NCBI RefSeq assembly: GCF_900100365.1
Contig: NZ_FNKU01000001.1
Span: 1 to 64,000, forward strand
Source of the DNA: Pseudomonas cannabina
GTDB taxonomy: Bacteria; Pseudomonadota; Gammaproteobacteria; Pseudomonadales; Pseudomonadaceae
Reading direction: 5' to 3'
Length of the DNA: 64,000 nt
Part shown: piece by piece, positions 9,034 to 16,884 of the stretch
How the letters are laid out: each line of letters starts with the position of its first letter
How positions within the stretch are numbered: position 1 is the stretch's first letter
The notes under the pieces: generated by a model
The model's database searches: none
What the model was told of the DNA's origin: nothing
Seen by the model: only the letters and a program-made list of their open reading frames with translations
Made by a program: the position numbers and the translations under genes

Positions 9034-9132
9034 GGAGACGCTGATTTATTCTAAAACCCAGCTGTTGCCCCCAGATAAATCAAGGCCTCCAGAGCGTTGC
9101 AGGGACGAAAAATCGAATAAATCAGCGCCTCC
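9034..9132 (+). mobile_element. MITE-A copy 3 (99 bp)
   Basis: Standard ends as in copy 2, with TTAG duplications at 9030-9033 and 9133-9136. It lies upstream of the DUF2280 gene. Confidence 0.95.
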
Positions 9133-9212
9133 TTAGCCCCGCGCCATGCCCGTCTGTCAAGGTTATCGGATCAGCGCATGTAGAACGGCCCAATGCCGCC
9201 AAATAGACTTAA

Positions 9213-9311
9213 GGAGACGCTGATTTATTCTAAAACCCAGCTGTTGCCCCCAGATAAATCAAGGCCTCCAGAGCGTTGCAGGGACGAAAAATCGAATAAA
9301 TCAGCGCCTCC
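9213..9311 (+). mobile_element. MITE-A copy 4 (99 bp)
   Basis: Same orientation and almost the same sequence as copy 3, only 80 bp away, with its own TTAA duplication at 9209-9212 and 9312-9315. The pair therefore arose by two insertions rather than tandem duplication. Confidence 0.95.
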
Positions 9312-9535
9312 TTAAGGAATCGTAGCGGAGTGACAGTGAAGCGCTTGATTTCACAATGGCTGGTATATACACGGCAAAACTGAATTCTATACGCGATATC
9401 GTGCGGCTTGTGTCTGAGGGGAAGGAGCAGATGCGGGTGCGGGAAGCCGCGCCCGAGCAGAAGGTCAAGAGAAGAGGTCGGTGCTGGTAGCACACGAGCC
9501 CGCTCAGTGGCAGGCTCTGACGAGGCAGATTGAAA
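9312..9535. other. Stretch with a possible 44-residue ORF
   Basis: On the plus strand ATG at 9356 opens a frame to TAG at 9488-9490 (protein starts MAGIYTAKLNSIRD, basic end KRRGRCW). No clear ribosome binding site and no known family, so I do not call it a gene. Nothing else is seen. Confidence 0.3.
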
Positions 9536-10156
9536 TTACCAACTGCATCCTTTTCTGATATCTGCAAACGCCGCTTCTGCGCCTGAGATGTCAAAGATCG
9601 CCGTGACCGGGCTTTCGCTATATGGGGTTACGTTAACGATAAACTTGTCTGACTCCATCATTTCCTTCATAGCCTTGATCGGAGAGCCCGGATAGAAGGT
9701 CGAAGTGTTGTCAGTGGATATCTGCCAGGACCTGGTAATGGCCTTGCTTTTGCCTATGCGATAGGTAACGTCTGTGTCGTCAGTACCGATGAATGAAGAC
9801 CAGTTAACGAAAAGCTCAGTTTTACCGTCGGCACAGCGTGCAAGCATGACCACGCTTTCTACCGACCTGCCCGTGCCGCCTTCAGACCCTAAAGCCGCCG
9901 TGTAAACAGGCTTGTCGTTCAAATGGTCGGTCTTGGTGGCGGTGTACCACTTCCCCGAGCCCTCGGTTTTAGTTGGCGTTGTCTTCTCCGCGAGCCCTGC
10001 GTCATCGGCAATCTTGTCGAAGCATGCCAGTCGCTGAACGTCGCCTTTTATTGCTGAGCATGCCGCGATTGATGTATCGCTAATCGCCGCGAGCCCTGGC
10101 GTAGATGCCGTCATGGCCGAGAGGCAAATCAATCCAGTTATCGCCAAATTACGCAC
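9536..10156 (-). CDS. VasI-like secreted protein
   Basis: A GTG at 10156, eight bases after GGAGGG, is the better start; it gives 206 residues and a clean signal peptide (LAITGLICLSAMTASTPGLA). The mature part has two features typical of the VasI family, CSAIKGDVQRLACFDKIA near the N terminus and a GKWYTATKTDHLNDKPVYTA segment, then a beta-rich C-terminal domain with a conserved Cys. VasI proteins occur in type VI secretion clusters and as orphans in prophages; their function is not settled. No other type VI gene is present here. Confidence 0.72.
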   Translation of the reverse strand: MRNLAITGLICLSAMTASTPGLAAISDTSIAACSAIKGDVQRLACFDKIADDAGLAEKTTPTKTEGSGKWYTATKTDHLNDKPVYTAALGSEGGTGRSVESVVMLARCADGKTELFVNWSSFIGTDDTDVTYRIGKSKAITRSWQISTDNTSTFYPGSPIKAMKEMMESDKFIVNVTPYSESPVTAIFDISGAEAAFADIRKGCSW

Positions 10157-10693
10157 AGTACAACCCTCCATAGATGAAGGGTGATTCTACCTTGCCATCA
10201 ATTCGTCGCGCACGCCCCTCTTCAAATCTCAGACTCAACGAGCCCGTTAGCAGATTTGATGCAGATCGGTGGTGTGTTGCATGGTCGGCCCCTGGGTTTG
10301 TGATGGCCTATGTATATGTGACCGGACTGCCCTGAAAACCTGCATTGCAGTTCATTCGAGGGGAGCGCTTCCGGCCCTCATATGCAAAAGCCAGCTAAGC
10401 ATCCGTCGGCGCGTGCAGTGGATTTGTAATCAATCATTTGGTTAAGGCCTGTTATCAAGAAGCAAAAATGACATGGGCACACCAGCAAACTTTGAATCGA
10501 CTGCGACATATCACCACACCCGTGGTTCAGGTACTCACTGCCCAAGCACAACGTCAGGTCGAGGGCGATTTCGCAAGCATGCGATTTCTCAAGCTTTTTT
10601 ATTTGGGAGATGCTGACGTATGATGTGCTATCACTGAGGCGTACCCTTTATCGCCCACGAACCGAGATGGAATTCGATGAAATTTTCGGAACT
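10157..10693. other. Intergenic stretch, no gene supported
   Basis: A 61-codon frame at 10438-10623 (plus) has no recognisable product or ribosome binding site and is not called. The region separates the minus-strand VasI-like gene from the plus-strand toxin-antitoxin-chaperone module, so it should hold promoters for both. Confidence 0.5.
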
Positions 10694-10711
10694 GACACTA
10701 CCGGCGGTGTC
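10694..10711. promoter_or_regulatory. Candidate operator of the hicA-hicB-secB module
   Basis: An 18-base near-palindrome (GACACTACC/GGCGGTGTC, two mismatched pairs) ends two bases before the likely hicA start at 10714. HicB-type antitoxins repress their own operon at such sites. The position fits, but binding is inferred. Confidence 0.4.
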
Positions 10712-10713
10712 AT

Positions 10714-11002
10714 ATGTGTTGTAAGGTTGGCCCTGTCATCGCAGACCTGCGTTCCCGGAAGGCAAGCGTTAGGTGCGGTGAAATGAGAACCATTCTCGAG
10801 GGGTTTGGTTTCGTGATCAAGGAAGGAAAGACGCCTGGACATAAGGTGTTTTTTTCACCAAGGTCTGAAGGAATTTACGTCCGCAAGCTACAATTGTGGG
10901 CATGGAAAGGATTCGATCATCAAGGCCCCCTATGTGGTCAAGGTGATAAGGGTTTTGAGTGATTTTCAGGACCTTCTCGAAAAATTGGAGAGAAATAAAT
11001 GA
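10714..11002 (+). pseudogene. hicA: HicA-like toxin, frameshifted at a 7-T run
   Basis: The N-terminal part (IADLRSRKASVRCGEMRTILEGFGFVIKEGKTPGHKVF) lies in one frame. After seven Ts at 10849-10855 the rest (LKEFTSASYNCGHGKDSIIKAP, then YVVKVIRVLSDFQDLLEKLERNK) lies in another and ends at TGA 11000-11002. Losing one T would join them into about 95 residues with the HicA core including GHK and the SYNCGHGK motif. HicA toxins are small double-stranded-RNA-binding-fold mRNA nucleases. The restored TGA overlaps the hicB ATG (ATGA), the usual coupling. As given, the frame ends at 10962. It could be a dead toxin, a phase-variable tract or a sequencing error. Confidence 0.7.
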
Positions 11003-11496
11003 TTGATGCAAGCAGCTACTCCATCGAAATTCGCAAAGGGAATTTTGAAGGCGAAGAGTGCTTTCAGGCGCGCGTTAAAGAAATTCCTTATTTGGAAGAG
11101 TATGCCGATACCCATGAGGAGGCATATGCGCTGGTTATTGATAGTATCGAGCAGACAGCTTTGGAAATGGAAGCGTCGGGCAAAGTAATGCCACCGCCGA
11201 TTTGTGCCATTGAAGATTATAGCGGCAGGATGACATTGCGTCTTCCAAAGACATTGCATCGCTACCTTACTCATGTCGCTGAAGGCGAAGATGTTAGTTT
11301 AAATGCACTAGTGGTTTCTGTGTTGTCCGATTTTCACGGTTTTGACGTCGGTCAAGATTCGGGTAGTAGAGGTTACTATCAAAGTGTCGCAATGAGTTAC
11401 GCGGTATCGAATGCGCATGTTGAGCGTAAGATTGTGCGACAGTCTTCCCTGCGAGTTGTGGGCGGTAAGAGCTATTCCCCGGCAGAAGCAGCATGA
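10999..11496 (+). CDS. hicB: HicB-like antitoxin with C-terminal extension
   Basis: This 165-residue protein has an N-terminal HicB RNase-H-like fold (EECFQARVKEIPYLEEYADTHEEAYALVIDSIEQ, about 1-60) and a ribbon-helix-helix segment near 75-110 (SGRMTLRLPKTLHRYLTHVAE, then GEDVSLNALVVSVLSD) for operator binding. A further 50 residues (about 112-165, GYYQSVAMSYAV and onward) exceed an ordinary HicB. In toxin-antitoxin-chaperone systems such an extension is the chaperone addiction segment bound by the SecB-like partner. The partner gene follows with a four-base overlap. The antitoxin would neutralise HicA and repress the operon. Confidence 0.8.
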   Translation: MIDASSYSIEIRKGNFEGEECFQARVKEIPYLEEYADTHEEAYALVIDSIEQTALEMEASGKVMPPPICAIEDYSGRMTLRLPKTLHRYLTHVAEGEDVSLNALVVSVLSDFHGFDVGQDSGSRGYYQSVAMSYAVSNAHVERKIVRQSSLRVVGGKSYSPAEAA

Positions 11497-11993
11497 GTAA
11501 CCACGCGTTTACCAAGGCAATCGCCTCGTTGAAGTTGATTGATGTCTTTATAAAAGACTCTTCTTCTAGCCTTGGTAGTGATTTCGATCCGAAGTTTGAT
11601 GCTCGTAGTGATCGCTTGAGTTTTCAGACTAAAAATTTTATAACCGCTTCTGCTGTCATAGAGGCGGAGTCGGATAATGGTCCGCTTAAAATGTTTCGAG
11701 TTACGTCTGAGCTGGGTGTCAGAATAATTTGCAAGGATGATGCAGCTAAAAAAGATGAGGATATTGAGGTTCTGGCGATTGTAGAAGCTACGATGGAAGC
11801 TGATTACGATATCGTAGACTCTACCATTACTGAGGATGAAGAGGCTTTGGATGCATTTGCTCTTAAAAATGTTCCTTATCATGTATGGCCCTATTGGCGT
11901 GAATATGTCACATCTCAGCTTCAACGTATGAATATGCCAAAACTGGTGCTTCCAATGCGAATTAGAGCTACGAATGACGAACAACCCTGCTGA
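11493..11993 (+). CDS. SecB-like chaperone of a toxin-antitoxin-chaperone module
   Basis: A 166-residue acidic protein whose ATG overlaps the hicB stop (ATGA), so it is in the same operon. The pattern of beta strands (LSFQTKNFITASAVIEAE, FRVTSELGVRIICKDD) followed by VPYHVWPYWREYVTSQLQRM and PMRI matches SecB-like proteins, where the segment before the last helix reads (L)WPYxREYV(S/T). In TAC modules these chaperones fold and protect the antitoxin instead of serving general export. The gene ends inside the stem of a terminator. Function is inferred from fold-like motifs plus operon context. Confidence 0.78.
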   Translation: MSNHAFTKAIASLKLIDVFIKDSSSSLGSDFDPKFDARSDRLSFQTKNFITASAVIEAESDNGPLKMFRVTSELGVRIICKDDAAKKDEDIEVLAIVEATMEADYDIVDSTITEDEEALDAFALKNVPYHVWPYWREYVTSQLQRMNMPKLVLPMRIRATNDEQPC

Positions 11994-12008
11994 TGCAGGG
12001 TTTTTTTT
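11983..12008 (+). terminator. Rho-independent terminator of the hicA-hicB-secB operon
   Basis: The arms ACCCTGC and GCAGGGT, with loop TGAT, are followed by a run of Ts. The secB-like stop codon lies in the hairpin, so the operon ends here. Confidence 0.85.
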
Positions 12009-12068
12009 ATTTCTGGTCATCGCCGGGTCAGCCATTCGTTGAGGTCGACACAAGCGGGCGCTCTGCCA

Positions 12069-12105
12069 CGCGCCACGAAATTACACTAGCCCAAATCGTG
12101 GCGCG
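12069..12105. repeat. 37-base palindromic element, copy B
   Basis: The arms CGCGCCACGA and TCGTGGCGCG form a perfect 10-bp stem around 17 bases. Same length and arms as 6952-6988. It lies between the TAC operon and the next minus-strand gene. Confidence 0.55.
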
Positions 12106-12173
12106 CATGAACGAATCGGTTAGCCGTCCCTCACTGGCGTTCATTCAAGAGCGTTAAGCCCATCGGCATTGAG

Positions 12174-12776
12174 TCAATGCAGCGTGAGGTGAGGGGATGG
12201 TCTTGGCGCGAGCGGTGCGCCAGGCTCGAATAGATCGGGTAGTTGGTCCTCTGGGCATTCCCGAATGAACTGGATCATTGCAGCGTGACAGGCGCGGTAG
12301 ATCGGCCCGCCAGCGCCCCAATCGTCGCCGTAGCCTGATGAGCTGTCTTCCATTTGTGACAGGTACGCTATGCCTTGCAGGCTTGTGTCGCCATCCTCGG
12401 CAGCCTTATGCCGATGGACGGGATTCACGTTCAACAGATCGCACATCCGCTCAAACCCCAGCGCCTCGGCCAAGCCCTCGCGGTCGAAAATAAAAGACTT
12501 TCCAAACCCTGACAGGATGGCTCGCGCTCCGGTGCGTTCTACTTCACGGTGCGCAAGAGCTTGCCGCTCGATGTCCGCAATAGCCTGTTTGGCGAATGGC
12601 AGGAACGGTTTGAGTTTGTTCGCCTCGCAACGAAAGGCCCGCCGCTCAGCAGTAATGGAATCAAGCCTTTCAGACACGATACGACAGATCCATCGAGTGG
12701 TGATGAGCTGGGTGCTGGCGCTGATACCTGGCTTTAGGGCGATGCTGCAAAGCCTCATGAGAACGCTAGATGTCAT
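12174..12776 (-). CDS. Hypothetical protein, 200 residues
   Basis: The ATG at 12776 is chosen because it overlaps the stop of the preceding gene (ATGA) and the protein then starts MTSSVLMRLC; a longer frame to 12911 overlaps that gene heavily. The protein has a helical charged middle (ITAERRAFRCEANKLKPFLPFAKQAIADIERQ read in parts), then a segment on a G-F-E-R-M-C-D-L-L-N-V-N-P type helix, and an acidic Pro-rich end. I do not recognise a family. It belongs to the replication-side operon of the island. Confidence 0.6.
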   Translation of the reverse strand: MTSSVLMRLCSIALKPGISASTQLITTRWICRIVSERLDSITAERRAFRCEANKLKPFLPFAKQAIADIERQALAHREVERTGARAILSGFGKSFIFDREGLAEALGFERMCDLLNVNPVHRHKAAEDGDTSLQGIAYLSQMEDSSSGYGDDWGAGGPIYRACHAAMIQFIRECPEDQLPDLFEPGAPLAPRPSPHLTLH

Positions 12777-13081
12777 TGGGGTATCTCCATGGGCGTTTGG
12801 TCGTAAGTGATGCGCAGATCGGCACCAGCAGGGCAGTGGCGTCCGGTAGGCATGCTGCAGTTGCGGCAGGTCATGACGTGGTTGACGTACTGGTCTCGGG
12901 CACGCCGCCATTCAGGCGAAGCTTTGGCGGCGTGCGTGTAGGTGCGCGCCGATGTTGTTTGGCGGCTATCGCGCTCGATCAGCGTGAGCAGTGGTCGATC
13001 CACTGGGCTTTTCGTCGGGTTTGGTCGTGATGCGGCGGCCGGGGGCGGCAGGCCATCCAGCAGACCGGAAAGGAGGCTCAT
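12773..13081 (-). CDS. Hypothetical protein with a Cys/His cluster, 102 residues
   Basis: The protein starts MSLLSGLLDGLPPP. The C-terminal half holds CRNCSMPTGRHCPAGADLR near residues 70-88, a Cys/His set that could bind zinc, preceded by the helix SPEWRRARDQYVNHVMTC. Small proteins of this kind are common next to phage primase genes, but no function is known to me. Four-base overlap with the next gene indicates coupling. Confidence 0.6.
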   Translation of the reverse strand: MSLLSGLLDGLPPPAAASRPNPTKSPVDRPLLTLIERDSRQTTSARTYTHAAKASPEWRRARDQYVNHVMTCRNCSMPTGRHCPAGADLRITYDQTPMEIPQ

Positions 13082-13131
13082 TGCCGGATCTCCCCGGTTT
13101 GGCTATGACTCCCATATGTGCCTTTGAAAAA

Positions 13132-13365
13132 AAATCGGGGGAACGGGGGAAGAGTGGGAACAGCCAATGTTTCCGGGGCTTTCAGAGGGGGTACATGTTC
13201 CCCACCCAAAAAACGGGGGACCAGTGATAACCGGATGCGGGGAATGGCTGGTTCTCTTATATTCAAAAACATGTTTGTGTTCCCCCTGTTCCCCATACAT
13301 TCAATAAGGGGGAACGGCTCAAAGCCCTATAGATACTGGCTGTTCCCCCGTTCCCCCTGTTCCCC
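13132..13365. repeat. Iteron-like G/C-tract repeats, candidate replication origin
   Basis: The 5-8 base motif GTTCCCC and its complement GGGGAAC occur repeatedly: near 13138, 13196, 13277, 13286 and 13308, with a run of three in tandem at 13341-13365. The two ends form a long imperfect inverted repeat (13137-13166 against 13337-13365). It lies just downstream of the primase/helicase gene. Phage P4-type replicons have short repeated initiator sites next to such genes, so an origin is plausible but unproven. Confidence 0.45.
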
Positions 13366-13420
13366 AAGAAAATAGGTTCCTGTGAACTCTGGCATTTGCA
13401 TGCGGTGATAAAGGTGTTGT

Positions 13421-15637
13421 TCATGCGCTACCACCTTCACCGTCCATGACCTCTGGATCGATCACGTACAGGCGGGCCGAACCTCCACCTGGGATGCGGT
13501 ATTTCTTCGTCTTGCGGCTTTCACGATCGGTGTCACGTCTGGCAAGCATCCCACCGGCCTCCAGCGCCTTTATCACGCGGCTCAAGCCATGTCCGTGGGC
13601 CGCTTCGACAATGGCTGACTTGTTGAACAGGTACAGGCGTTTCCCCACGGACAACTCCCAGTAGCCGGCACGGTTGAACACCTTGGTGTCGGGTACTTGG
13701 TCGTTCACGTCCGAGAAGCGGCTTGTGCCGTGCTTATCGATGAAGTCCAGAATGCCAGCCAGGATCTGCCGGTCCTCGGCATTGCCGCTGCCCACCTGAT
13801 TGAGCCATTCGCCGTATAGCAATTGGCAGTCGGCCAGAGCACTACCGGGCGTCCAAGGGAGCAGGCCATAGGCAATGGCCATCTCGCCTGCCAGAGCAAT
13901 CACCGCAAAGCGATCTGCTACGCGCCCGGCCTGAGCGTTGTCCTCGATGAATTGCGCTCTGGTTCTGGCGAGGTCTTCCAGCAGGCCGGGCCGATCATCA
14001 CTGGCGAGAAGATGCTCCACGAATGCGGGGCCTATGTGGCCGTGGTGCGCGCTCACGGCCACGGTGAGTAAGCGGTGGAAGTCGGCGCCCTCCAAGCCAT
14101 GCAGTTCGTCGAAGGCGCGGTGAGTTCGCGTACCGGCGTTCACGTCGACCATGCGCAGCTCAGCACCAGCGTGCGCCGCATTGCCGCTGATGGCAGCGTG
14201 CTCGGACAGAGAGCGCTCGCCACTCGAAAGCGCCAATAGTCGCCAGCTCAGTTTGCCGCGGGCCTCGCGGTCACGGGTCATCGTGCCTTTCCCCTGACCG
14301 TTGGCCAACGAGTAGGCCATTTCCTGTACGCGCTTGGGATCTGCGCGCTTGATCTCGTCCAGCGGCAGCATGGTGTCGTTACGGCTGGAGGCCTCGATCT
14401 CCAGACCGCCCTTGGTCATGTCCCAACTGGCCGCGAATATCCCGGGGTCGCCCCACACCGAGGAGCCAATCAGCTGCGCCAGCGACTTGCCGCTCGAGCT
14501 GTCGCCAACCAGGTGAACACCGCCGCCCAGCACGCCTACCAGGCTGAGCAGGGGGCCAGCCAGTGCGCAGCCGATCGCCAGTGTCAGTACCGGATTACCT
14601 TCGCACTTGGCAGCCACCTCGGATTTCCAGCCGTCCAGCTCGCCACGCCGACTGAACAGCACCTGGGCCTTGTTGCTGGCCTGATACCGCACCTTGGCAC
14701 TCCCCAGCGTTCGTCCGGGCAGTACAAACGCGCCTGACTCATGCCAGCCCGGGCGGCTGGTGGTGGCGAACATCTCATCCGGGCGCTGGTCGAGCAGGTA
14801 CTCCATGAATGTTCCGCGTTTCTTGAGCGCGATGATGACGCCCATGCCGAACAGCGCACGCCTGGCATCCTCGCCGCTGCCGCCGAACACTTCCATAGCG
14901 ATGATCCATTCCTTGATACCGCCCTCGGTGGCCAAGCGGAGCAGACGGCCCTCGCTGCCGTCGTCACTGTTGGTCGTGCGGGCAACCACTGTCACCGGTG
15001 TAGAAATCCACTCGTCGGTGATAGGGCGGTCACTGGCATCATCTTCGTTCTCTTCCTCGTCGGCACCGCCGCGCTTGAAGCCGTGCCAGTAAACGCCCGG
15101 GCGCAGACGCCGGCCTTTCTCGTTGATCACCCACTGCTCATGGACTGCCCAGCACGGTCGGTCTGGTGTGATGCGCTGACTACGCTCCACCTCAAACCCG
15201 GCCAGCTCGTCGCAGATCTCGCGCTCGCGCCTTACCGCCTCTTGCAACTGCTCGGAGTCAATCTCGCTCAGGCCTTCACCGCGCTCAAGTTGCACTGCTG
15301 CGATTTGCTGAATGATCCGAGAATGCTCCCGCCCACTCTCCAGCGCCTTACGCCGGTATTCGGAGCGATCTGCAGCGGTCAGGCGTCCCGGGAACAAGTC
15401 CTTGAACTCCAGGCCTATTGAGACGAGAACATCCTCGGATGAGCAGCCGGCAAAGCAGTGGATCAATGCCCGGCCATCGTCGGTGCTGGACACGCTCAAG
15501 GAGGGGGATTTATCCAGGTGCGCCGGACATTTCGCCATGTGACGGTTCTTGCCGGACGGCTTTACACCATCCAGCCGTTGAAGAATCCGGCTGGCCGGGT
15601 CATCGCCCACTACGGACAGTTTTGGCTTGGATTTCAT
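13421..15637 (-). CDS. DUF927 phage-type primase/helicase
   Basis: A 738-residue replication protein. The N terminus holds a CHC2-like zinc site (CPAH at 37-40 and HCFAGC at 60-65), as in primases. Residues about 190-480 read as DUF927, with Walker A GDSSSGKSLAQ and an acidic Walker B-like LPLDEIKRA. The C-terminal part is a winged-helix-like region (SRVIKALEAGGMLARRDTDR). Such fused primase/helicases replicate phages, satellites and integrative islands. It is overlapped by the next small gene upstream and followed by iteron-like repeats, supporting a replication module. Confidence 0.87.
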   Translation of the reverse strand: MKSKPKLSVVGDDPASRILQRLDGVKPSGKNRHMAKCPAHLDKSPSLSVSSTDDGRALIHCFAGCSSEDVLVSIGLEFKDLFPGRLTAADRSEYRRKALESGREHSRIIQQIAAVQLERGEGLSEIDSEQLQEAVRREREICDELAGFEVERSQRITPDRPCWAVHEQWVINEKGRRLRPGVYWHGFKRGGADEEENEDDASDRPITDEWISTPVTVVARTTNSDDGSEGRLLRLATEGGIKEWIIAMEVFGGSGEDARRALFGMGVIIALKKRGTFMEYLLDQRPDEMFATTSRPGWHESGAFVLPGRTLGSAKVRYQASNKAQVLFSRRGELDGWKSEVAAKCEGNPVLTLAIGCALAGPLLSLVGVLGGGVHLVGDSSSGKSLAQLIGSSVWGDPGIFAASWDMTKGGLEIEASSRNDTMLPLDEIKRADPKRVQEMAYSLANGQGKGTMTRDREARGKLSWRLLALSSGERSLSEHAAISGNAAHAGAELRMVDVNAGTRTHRAFDELHGLEGADFHRLLTVAVSAHHGHIGPAFVEHLLASDDRPGLLEDLARTRAQFIEDNAQAGRVADRFAVIALAGEMAIAYGLLPWTPGSALADCQLLYGEWLNQVGSGNAEDRQILAGILDFIDKHGTSRFSDVNDQVPDTKVFNRAGYWELSVGKRLYLFNKSAIVEAAHGHGLSRVIKALEAGGMLARRDTDRESRKTKKYRIPGGGSARLYVIDPEVMDGEGGSA

Positions 15638-15918
15638 TGCAGTTGCTCCCGCGCCGGTACTGCTGCAAAAGCCTGCATGACCTGACCGTTATTGATCGCG
15701 TGCCAGTAGGTGAACTCGTCAATCGCTCCAACCTGACGAGCCTCTACGGTGGCGTCAGGGCTACGCATCACAACTCGCCCGCACTCGGCGTCCTCCGCAG
15801 TCAGGAAAGGCCCCAGCAGTGGCTTCGGCGCTTTCGCATGAACTACATAAAACAGCTCGTTGGCTTTTTTCAGGCAAGCCGATCCCGTCGATGCAAGTGC
15901 ATCGTTTTGAAAATTCAT
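15634..15918 (-). CDS. Hypothetical protein upstream of the primase, 94 residues
   Basis: Starts MNFQNDALASTG; the stop overlaps the primase start by four bases, so the two are coupled. The sequence (ANELFYVVHAKAPKPLLGPF, DAECGRVVMRSPDATVEARQ) is unassigned. It probably serves or accompanies the primase in the island, judged from position only. Confidence 0.6.
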   Translation of the reverse strand: MNFQNDALASTGSACLKKANELFYVVHAKAPKPLLGPFLTAEDAECGRVVMRSPDATVEARQVGAIDEFTYWHAINNGQVMQAFAAVPAREQLQ

Positions 15919-15980
15919 GCTGTTAAACCTCTATCGGGCTGACGCTTTGCAGTAGCCGTGTATGACTAAAAAGTTAGTTG

Positions 15981-16310
15981 TCAGCGATGCCGATCTAACA
16001 AAAGTTGGTACTGCGCCATGTAGGTTTTTTGGTCTATCACGCCGCAGTTGCACAGTGTCTGCAAGACGCCGCCCGCTTCGCTGGAGCGGTGCTCCGCAAG
16101 GGCGTTCCTGGCTCGTGCCGCCTTCAAGGCGTCCTTGACTGCTTTTTTCGCAAGGCGCTCGCCAGTCCAATAAACATCAAGCCGGGATGGATCGCTGAAA
16201 TCGACGTCAGCAGCGCCTAACGCGCGATAGCGCAGTCCGTAAAGCGCCAGTTCGGCAAGTTGCTCAGTGCTCAGCCCTTGGAGCGCCGGGTGCTCGGCGT
16301 AGAGGTTCAT
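15981..16310 (-). CDS. Hypothetical protein, 109 residues
   Basis: Starts MNLYAEHPALQGL; helical, with a Lys/Ala/Arg-rich stretch (KKAVKDALKAARARNALAEH) in the middle. The start overlaps the end of the upstream gene by four bases. No family recognised. Part of the chain of tightly overlapping small genes between integrase and primase. Confidence 0.6.
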   Translation of the reverse strand: MNLYAEHPALQGLSTEQLAELALYGLRYRALGAADVDFSDPSRLDVYWTGERLAKKAVKDALKAARARNALAEHRSSEAGGVLQTLCNCGVIDQKTYMAQYQLLLDRHR

Positions 16311-16618
16311 TTGGCACCAGCCTTTGCCTGACGTCTCGGCGTGGCGTCTGCGGCGTGAGCCGACACCCCTGCCACGTTACTGATCAGTGCGCCGAGGCTT
16401 TCCAGCATCCAGCCGACATTTATCACTGCATCCGGGCTCAGGCCCGACTCTTCGTTTGATGCCGCACAGGCGAGCAGATTGCCGATACCTGATACCCCGT
16501 GCGCAAGGGTTAAAAGTTGGTCATCGGTTGCGCGGATCACGGCGTCGAGATCATCGGCATTCATGGCAGTGATTTCATCTCGTTTGATCAGGAGGTCACA
16601 CCAGTTCATCGTTTTCAT
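16307..16618 (-). CDS. Hypothetical protein, 103 residues
   Basis: Starts MKTMNWCDLLIKRDEITAM. Hydrophobic helices in the middle (INVGWMLESLGALISNVAG) follow an amphipathic N-terminal half, and the tail is basic (PRRQAKAGAK). It resembles the many small helical DUF proteins of phage early regions. Coupled to its neighbours by four-base overlaps. Confidence 0.6.
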   Translation of the reverse strand: MKTMNWCDLLIKRDEITAMNADDLDAVIRATDDQLLTLAHGVSGIGNLLACAASNEESGLSPDAVINVGWMLESLGALISNVAGVSAHAADATPRRQAKAGAK

Positions 16619-16884
16619 TGGTCGCCACCCGACTGATTCAGGCTCAGATCGATTGCTTTACAGGCGCGCTCAACGTCCCCGAGGTGAACCTCTGCGAGGT
16701 ACTGGCTGAGATCGGCAAGGCCTTGGATATTTCGTCCATCTTCATGCTCCAGGTCCAGTTGGATGGCCTTGCTCAGGCTCACCATCCAGCGGGTGAACTC
16801 CATGCTGCAGGCGAGCTGGAAGGATGCCTCTTCGGCAATGGATTTGAGTTCTTTCGATTTCGAAGTGCTAGCCATGCGAGTCAT
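16615..16884 (-). CDS. Hypothetical protein, 89 residues
   Basis: The ATG at 16884 is chosen because it follows CAGGAGGTGGCG, a strong ribosome binding site, and overlaps the upstream stop (TAATG). The protein starts MTRMASTSKSKEL and is helical (ACSMEFTRWMVSLSKAIQ, LADLSQYLAEVHLGDVERA). A DUF3077-like protein is one possibility; I cannot confirm it. Confidence 0.6.
   Translation of the reverse strand: MTRMASTSKSKELKSIAEEASFQLACSMEFTRWMVSLSKAIQLDLEHEDGRNIQGLADLSQYLAEVHLGDVERACKAIDLSLNQSGGDQ

Noticed and set aside
10438..10623. 61-codon plus-strand frame
   Set aside because: No family, weak start; could be a remnant but not supportable.
12777..12911. Upstream extension of the 200-residue hypothetical protein
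   Set aside because: The extension overlaps the preceding gene; the ATGA overlap at 12776 is the better start.
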